Shown here piece after piece: positions 58,805 to 64,000 of a stretch of 64,000 nucleotides of DNA. The first letter of the stretch is position 1, and every line of letters begins with the position of its first letter. The stretch spans positions 504,001 to 568,000 of the forward strand of contig NZ_KV917375.1 in assembly GCF_002019665.1 (NCBI RefSeq), read 5' to 3'. A program made the position numbers and the translations under genes. Source of the DNA: Sutcliffiella halmapala. GTDB taxonomy: Bacteria; Bacillota; Bacilli; Bacillales; Bacillaceae_I. The notes under the pieces are model-generated. The model was given only the letters and a program-made list of their open reading frames with translations, was not told the origin of the DNA and made no database searches.

Positions 58805-60248
58805 TGCTACCTCATATAAAAAGGTCAAAAAGTCTAAACTAGAAACCATCTACTCTACTGTAAAGGAAAGCGTCGATATTGAGTACAATAGCTTCTTTAC
58901 AAACCCACTCAAGCGAGTAAAGGTGGAATGGCTTTACTGTAAGACCTTAGTTGACCTGAAATATATTGATGAATTTATTATGCCAAAGGTAAAGAGCGAC
59001 GATTTTTCACCAACTGAATTTTTAGCAAATGTTCCGTTGTATAAGGAAAAGCTTCAATTCTTTAATGAGGAGACGGTTCTTAGTGAGGTTTTAAACGGAA
59101 AGCTTGTGATGGTGGTGAATAACGAGACTTATACACTTCTCATTAGAAAGCTTCCAAACAGAGCACCAGAAGAACCAGTGACAGAACCAACTATTAGAGG
59201 ACCAAGAGATGGATTTGTAGAGGATGTCTACACGAATATCGCTCTAATTAGAAGACGTTATAAAACAAAAAGCCTGGTCGTAGATACATACGTGCTTGGA
59301 AAAAGAAGTAATACGGACGTAGCGATTCTTTACGATAAAGACATTATAAATCCAGAGATTATGAAGGAATTAAAGCGGCGAATAAAAAAAGTAGATGTCG
59401 ATATTCTTCATACGAATCAATACTTAGAGGAAGCACTTAGCGATCATCCTTTTTCATTACTTCCTTTATTTAATTATACGGCAAGAGCTGATTTTGCAGT
59501 GGAATCAATCAATTCGGGCAGATTCGTGATTATAGTTGATGGACTGCCTACAGTATCGATTGCTCCAATTAGTGTTGCACATCTTTTCAAGTCTGCAGAA
59601 GATGCTAATATTAATCCCTATTTTGCGACATTTGAGCGGTTGATTAGGTTAGTAGCCTTATTTATTGCAACTTTATTACCTGGATTTTGGTTATCATTGA
59701 CGGCTTTTAACCTAGATCAAATCCCATACCCTTTTCTAGCCACTATCTCTGTCTCCCGTTACGGTATTCCAATGTCGACCCCGCTTGAGATGTTTATTAT
59801 GCTCATTTTATTTGAATTATTTAACGAAGCTGGCGTCCGTTTACCAAAGGCAATCGGGCAGACTGTAGCGGTGTTTGGGGGGCTAATTGTAGGGGATGCT
59901 GCCATTCGAGCAGGATTGACCTCTCCGACGATGTTGGTCGTTGTTGCGATTACTTTCATTTCCGGCTTTACCTTAGTAAACCAATCTTTTAGTACAGCCA
60001 TCACCATTATTCGTCTTTCGGTTGTAGCGCTAAGTGCTATATTTGGCATTTTTGGGGTCGTTTTATCATTCTTTCTTATTTCCATCTTCTTAGCAAGTCT
60101 TCAATCTTTCGGCGTGCCGTATTTAGCAACTCTCGCTCCGATAAAAAAGAGAGAAGTTCTAAAGTCCTTTTTTCGGCTTCCTTCTCTTTTTTATAACAGC
60201 AGGCCTGGTTATCTACAAACAAAGGATTCAACTAGACAGGAGGAATAA
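58761..60248 (+). CDS. gerAA: GerAA-family spore germination protein (second operon)
   Basis: 495 residues, ATG 58761 behind AAGGAGTAGAGG. Soluble N-half then membrane half; family text TEPTIRGPRDGFVEDVYTNI, FNEAGVRLPKAIGQTVAVFG and PYLATLAPIKKREVLKSFFR. The first half carries the GPRDGF motif intact, which the first operon's A-subunit has altered (SKMGFIEDI). Forms a second germinant receptor with its neighbours. Confidence 0.94.
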   Translation: MTKNRSRKIVLIQANATSYKKVKKSKLETIYSTVKESVDIEYNSFFTNPLKRVKVEWLYCKTLVDLKYIDEFIMPKVKSDDFSPTEFLANVPLYKEKLQFFNEETVLSEVLNGKLVMVVNNETYTLLIRKLPNRAPEEPVTEPTIRGPRDGFVEDVYTNIALIRRRYKTKSLVVDTYVLGKRSNTDVAILYDKDIINPEIMKELKRRIKKVDVDILHTNQYLEEALSDHPFSLLPLFNYTARADFAVESINSGRFVIIVDGLPTVSIAPISVAHLFKSAEDANINPYFATFERLIRLVALFIATLLPGFWLSLTAFNLDQIPYPFLATISVSRYGIPMSTPLEMFIMLILFELFNEAGVRLPKAIGQTVAVFGGLIVGDAAIRAGLTSPTMLVVVAITFISGFTLVNQSFSTAITIIRLSVVALSAIFGIFGVVLSFFLISIFLASLQSFGVPYLATLAPIKKREVLKSFFRLPSLFYNSRPGYLQTKDSTRQEE

Positions 60249-60250
60249 TC

Positions 60251-61426
60251 TTGTATTTCAACAAATTAGGAATCATCCTGATTATCACATTTCTCGCCTT
60301 TCCTTTATCAGGCTGCTTCGGTTTGAAAAATATTCAAGATTTGACGTACGTTGTGTCGATTGGTGCAGAGTTCTTACCGGAAGAGGAACAATATAAGGTT
60401 TATTTACAGGCGCTGGACTTTTCTAATGTAGCCAAACAAGAAGCGGGAAAAGAAACAGGTGAAGCACCAATTTGGCATGGAGAGGCTCAGGGAAACACTT
60501 TGAATTTAGCTGTTAGTGACTTGTATCATAGTGCCCAACCACCGCTTTACTTTGGTCATCTCCGTTCCATTATTCTGGGAGATAAGCTTGTGACAACAGA
60601 CTTAGATAATTTCCTTGCTAACTTAGGAAGAAATAGATCTATCCGGCATAATTCCTATATATTTGCTACACATGATGTCTCGATACACGAGATTTTACAG
60701 ACGAATGCTCTATTCGAATATCCACCTATTTATACGATTCTCCATAATCCAGAGCAGCTTGGGGACGATAGTCTTTATGTCCATCCGTTTACATTAAGAG
60801 AGGTATTGATTAATCTTCGAGAGCCCTATAAAACATTGATGTTGCCCTCCATCGCTATTAATCGGAAGGATTGGCAAAAGAATGATGAAAATTACCCGTT
60901 GTTGTATCTGAATGGAGTTTACGTTTTCCATCAAAAAGAATACAAAGGTTATTTACCAGTTGAGGGAATTTCAGGAGTCAGGTGGATTAATGATAGTCAC
61001 CAAGGTAAGGTTGAACATGTGACAGAGGAAATTAAAGGAGATAAAAAAACACATACCGTTATTCGGACGAACTATCCAGAATTAAAAATTGATGTCGATA
61101 CATCAGAAGGCTACCCGAAATTTACTTTAACTGCAAAAGCAAAGGTAGAGATACTTGAAGTGTTAAAGGAAATTCCCATTTCTAAGCTTCAAAAACATCT
61201 AGAAGAGACCTATCATGACGAGATAATGAATACCTTTAAAAAAGGTCTTGAGCTCGAAGCGGATTTGTACAATCTTGGAACTGAATGGTACCAATACCAT
61301 CAGGCTCATGTCAAAAAGTTTGAAAAAGAACACGAAAGTAGTTTCTACTTAAATGAGGATTCTATTAAGGAAATAAAGTTTGAAGTGCAGCTGATTCATT
61401 CGAATAGCTTGAAGTTTGAGTATTGA
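60251..61426 (+). CDS. gerAC: GerAC-family spore germination lipoprotein (second operon)
   Basis: 391 residues from TTG 60251 (AGGAGG upstream). Lipobox FPLSGCFGL with Cys about 22. Ger(x)C text DLTYVVSIGAEFLPEEEQYK, FGHLRSIILGDKL. Begins 2 bases after the A-subunit stop and is followed by a terminator. Confidence 0.92.
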   Translation: MYFNKLGIILIITFLAFPLSGCFGLKNIQDLTYVVSIGAEFLPEEEQYKVYLQALDFSNVAKQEAGKETGEAPIWHGEAQGNTLNLAVSDLYHSAQPPLYFGHLRSIILGDKLVTTDLDNFLANLGRNRSIRHNSYIFATHDVSIHEILQTNALFEYPPIYTILHNPEQLGDDSLYVHPFTLREVLINLREPYKTLMLPSIAINRKDWQKNDENYPLLYLNGVYVFHQKEYKGYLPVEGISGVRWINDSHQGKVEHVTEEIKGDKKTHTVIRTNYPELKIDVDTSEGYPKFTLTAKAKVEILEVLKEIPISKLQKHLEETYHDEIMNTFKKGLELEADLYNLGTEWYQYHQAHVKKFEKEHESSFYLNEDSIKEIKFEVQLIHSNSLKFEY

Positions 61427-61457
61427 AAAAGAGTTATATTCCCGTGAACAATCCATC

Positions 61458-61487
61458 CTGACTATTTTCATAGTCAGTTTTTTTTTA
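61458..61487 (+). terminator. Terminator of the second ger operon
   Basis: CTGACTAT and ATAGTCAG, 8-bp perfect stem with TTTC loop and nine T residues. Confidence 0.92.
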
Positions 61488-61637
61488 TTTGATAGAAAAA
61501 GGACTAATGAATCGCGACATATGTCATGAACTGAAATGACCGAGCATAACTTAAGGATATTAGAACTATTTTAGTCTTTCAAGTAAATATTTTGCGAATT
61601 TTTGGTAGGAATTTCAAAAAACAAAAGGAGGAGTAAT

Positions 61638-62525
61638 ATGAATATCCGAAAGGCCATCATTCCAGCAGCTGGTTTAGGAACACGTTTTCTTCCAGCAACA
61701 AAGGCACAACCTAAAGAAATGTTGCCAATCGTGGACAAGCCTACCATTCAATATATTGTGGAGGAAGCTGTTCAATCTGGAATAGAAGATATCATTATTG
61801 TCAGTGGGAGGGGAAAACGAGCAATAGAGGACCATTTTGACAAATCTTATGAACTGGAGGAAACTCTAGCGAAAAAGAGAAAGGTAGCAGAGCTAGAAGC
61901 GTTAAAGGAAATTTCCAATCTAGCAAACATTCATTATATTAGACAAGGGGAGCCTTTGGGCTTGGGTCATGCTATCTGGTGTGCTCGGAAATTTATTGGG
62001 AATGAGCCGTTTGCAGTCATGCTTGGTGATGACATTGTACATGCAAGTAAGCCGTGCTTAGGGCAAATGATGAATGTTTTTGATAAATATAACGCGTCTG
62101 TTGTTGGGGTACAGGGTGTGGCAGAAGCGGAAGTGTCTAAATATGGAATCATTTCTACGAGAGGCTATGATATGGAAAAAAATGTCATGAATGTCGAAGC
62201 ATTAATTGAGAAACCCAGTATAGAAGCTGCTCCTTCGAAATTCGCCATTATGGGTCGTTATATTTTGCGTCCAGAAATTTTTGCGATTTTGGAAGATTTA
62301 CCTGCTGGGTCTGGGGGAGAAATACAACTGACAGATGCTATTTCTGTTTTGAGTAGAACGCAAGAAGTATTAGCTTTTCATTTCGAAGGAGATCGATATG
62401 ACGTTGGAGATAAGTTTGGTTTTATTAAAGCCCAAGTAGATTTTGCTCTGCAGCGGGAAGATTTACGAAAAGAAGTATTAGCTCATTTAAGTGATGTGAT
62501 GGCACGTTTTGCGGTGAATTGGTAA
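61638..62525 (+). CDS. galU: UTP-glucose-1-phosphate uridylyltransferase GalU
   Basis: 295 residues from ATG 61638 with AAAAGGAGGAG upstream; the longer frame from 61602 is not needed. Nucleotidyltransferase fold with AAGLGTRFLPATKAQPKEML, VEEAVQSGIEDIIIVSGRGK, LGLGHAIWCA, VMLGDDIV. Makes UDP-glucose, the substrate of Ugd (47.2 kb) and of many wall and capsule transferases. It precedes a GT2 synthase by 66 bases. Confidence 0.95.
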   Translation: MNIRKAIIPAAGLGTRFLPATKAQPKEMLPIVDKPTIQYIVEEAVQSGIEDIIIVSGRGKRAIEDHFDKSYELEETLAKKRKVAELEALKEISNLANIHYIRQGEPLGLGHAIWCARKFIGNEPFAVMLGDDIVHASKPCLGQMMNVFDKYNASVVGVQGVAEAEVSKYGIISTRGYDMEKNVMNVEALIEKPSIEAAPSKFAIMGRYILRPEIFAILEDLPAGSGGEIQLTDAISVLSRTQEVLAFHFEGDRYDVGDKFGFIKAQVDFALQREDLRKEVLAHLSDVMARFAVNW

Positions 62526-62591
62526 GGAGCGGTTGTATGGAAGAATACAACTAAAAATAGTATAGAGAAAACGTTGAGGTGGGGGAGACAG

Positions 62592-64000
62592 TTGACAGTA
62601 AAAACTGTAAAGTACAGTAAACTTAAACTCAATATTTCTAGGGATATGGAAATCACAAAAGTATCAAAAGTTAAAAAAACTTATATGCGACCTAGAATTG
62701 TGGCGTTTATTCCTGCTCATAATGAAGAGAAATCCATTCGTGATTGTCTAGAGGGATTGAAGGATCAGGTATTACCTGCTGGCGTAGAGATGGATGTTTT
62801 TGTTATTGCTGATAACTGTTCAGACCGAACGGAAGAAATAGCGATGATGGCTGGACAGGAGTTAGGATTAATGTTGAAAGTACTTGTCACTAAAAATAAC
62901 AAGCAAAGAAAGGTAGGGGCTTTAAACAGTGCCTGGAAAACTATTTATGGAGATATACTTAACATTTTTAATTTAGAATTAAGTGAGTATCAACAGATGT
63001 ATAAAAACTCCGTTAAAGCAATCCTAGGTATGGATGCGGATAGTAGACTCGCTCCCAATGCCTTAAAGGAGCTTTGGGAGGGTTTGATGAGTGCCCGCAA
63101 CATTGGAGGGGTAATGGCAAAGTATACGATGAGGATGCCGAAAAAGAAAAGCATGCTTTCATTAGATGATCCTCATTATGAAGAAAAAATCGCTAGTGGA
63201 GAGTACGGCGGTCCCCTTACACGTTGGTGGACGCATCAACAAAAGCAAGATATGGCAAGCTGGCTACTAAATTTACAGTATCATGGTGGGAGTACGTATG
63301 TCCTTGGAGGACAAGCGTCTTTATTTCGACCGGAAGCCATTATGGATATTGTTGAAAAAAATAAATTGGATGCACCTTGGCAAAATGATAGTGATGTAGA
63401 GGATATGCTCCTGACATGGCAATTACAAAAAGCTGGCTGGAAAACATTGATTAGTCCAAGTGCGCGTTGCTTTGTTGACGCTATGAGAAATTACCATGCT
63501 TTTCGACAACAAAGAAACAAATGGCAAGCAGGCACAGTTGATCTGTTGACTAGTAGAGAGATAGCCATTAAAACGAGACATACTGGCAGGCTTTGGCGAT
63601 CCCAGCTTAATATGTTTTCTAATTTATCCATACGAATATTTTTTGTCTCGCTTCTTACCCTCTCCTTAGTAACTGCTCAATATAGCTGGTCCTGGATATG
63701 GATAACTCCTGTTATTCTAGCATCGATTTTAAATGTCATGTTAGCTGCCAAAACACCCATGCATCGTCCAATCGATGTAATTTTAGCAGCTATATTGATC
63801 AGTCCGGAAATATACTTATGGGTCAATCTACGAACCTTTTGTCAAGTTTGGCTGGACAAATTATCTGTTAACAAGAAGGATGGCTGGGCAAACCAGTATA
63901 ATGCAGAAAGTGGAAAGACCCGTAGTAAATTGGGACTGGGAATCCTTCTTATTTGCTTATCCATCACAACATTAAGTATTATCACTGTCTATCTCAGAGA
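62592..64000 (+). CDS. Processive GT2 glycosyltransferase, 3'-truncated by window edge
   Basis: About 469 residues visible, frame open to the edge. Start TTG 62592 with GAGGTGGGGGAG just before; ATG at 62646 is an alternative. GT-A domain: VAFIPAHNEEKSIRD, ADNCSD, metal motif MDADSR, acceptor-site WQNDSDVED and QQRNKWQ in the place of the QxxRW motif of hyaluronan, cellulose and PNAG synthases (Lys for Arg). Several membrane helices follow (about 340-469). Behind galU, it probably polymerises a UDP-sugar at the membrane. Which sugar is not clear. Confidence 0.85.
   Translation, partial: MTVKTVKYSKLKLNISRDMEITKVSKVKKTYMRPRIVAFIPAHNEEKSIRDCLEGLKDQVLPAGVEMDVFVIADNCSDRTEEIAMMAGQELGLMLKVLVTKNNKQRKVGALNSAWKTIYGDILNIFNLELSEYQQMYKNSVKAILGMDADSRLAPNALKELWEGLMSARNIGGVMAKYTMRMPKKKSMLSLDDPHYEEKIASGEYGGPLTRWWTHQQKQDMASWLLNLQYHGGSTYVLGGQASLFRPEAIMDIVEKNKLDAPWQNDSDVEDMLLTWQLQKAGWKTLISPSARCFVDAMRNYHAFRQQRNKWQAGTVDLLTSREIAIKTRHTGRLWRSQLNMFSNLSIRIFFVSLLTLSLVTAQYSWSWIWITPVILASILNVMLAAKTPMHRPIDVILAAILISPEIYLWVNLRTFCQVWLDKLSVNKKDGWANQYNAESGKTRSKLGLGILLICLSITTLSIITVYLR

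Overview
The window is chromosomal DNA from an endospore-forming member of the Bacillaceae (Bacillus sensu lato). Two tricistronic gerA-type germinant-receptor operons, a small spore protein, a ComK-type competence regulator, a BceRS-BceAB module, an RsbK/RsbM/RsbY-type stress module, AT-rich intergenic DNA and strong GGAGG ribosome binding sites all point that way. I see no rRNA, tRNA, CRISPR array, intact insertion sequence or prophage. Species cannot be fixed by eye.

Layout. 0-5 kb: 3' part of a DUF3231 gene, then a leftward gerA-C-B operon with a good SigG-type promoter. 5-9.4 kb: LytS/LytT-type two-component system followed by cstA, which has a perfect CcpA (cre) site in its leader; this resembles the pyruvate-responsive BtsSR-BtsT logic. 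9.4-18.7 kb: a carbohydrate operon (ROK repressor, ABC binding protein, two permeases, ROK kinase, two Gfo/Idh/MocA oxidoreductases, TIM-barrel isomerase) whose substrate I cannot name, controlled by a repeated operator and a cre-like site. 18.7-22.3 kb: an ABC permease remnant, then a GT2-GtrA glycosyltransferase and a membrane glycosyltransferase. 23-24 kb: a leftward two-gene operon of a sigma-70-family factor and a short ComK, the most unusual regulatory pair in the window. 24.4-28.2 kb: cdaR, glycerate kinase and a GntP permease. 28.3-34 kb: an LCP-family gene and the leftward livJHMGF transporter with a CodY-like box. 34-41 kb: an FMN-dependent 2-hydroxyacid oxidase, a GH130-like relic, and a sucrose PTS operon (LacI regulator, IIBC, fructokinase, sucrose-6-P hydrolase) with four near-identical operators.

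41-47 kb: a hybrid kinase (RsbK type), a CheR-type methyltransferase (RsbM type) and, convergent, a response regulator-PP2C phosphatase (RsbY type). Between the converging genes lies an array of eleven 52-bp tandem repeats; a lone degenerate copy lies near 56.7 kb. 47-52 kb: UDP-glucose dehydrogenase, a cell-wall-binding-repeat (CWB2) protein, small genes and a CWB2 relic. 52-56.5 kb: BceRS-BceAB. 57-61.4 kb: VanZ-like protein and a second ger operon in B-A-C order. 61.6 kb to the end: galU and a processive GT2 synthase truncated by the window edge. galU, the HasB-like dehydrogenase and this GT2 could together supply an exopolysaccharide.

Intergenic DNA carries several families of short dispersed repeats: hairpins with a GGGACAG core, GTGACAGGCAC elements often joined to a TTTGTCGAA motif identical to a Spo0A box, a 62-bp pair with an AAACGTTT centre, a 42-bp degenerate tandem, and a MITE-like palindrome. 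These repeats, the sigma-ComK operon and the 52-bp array are the parts I would look at again.
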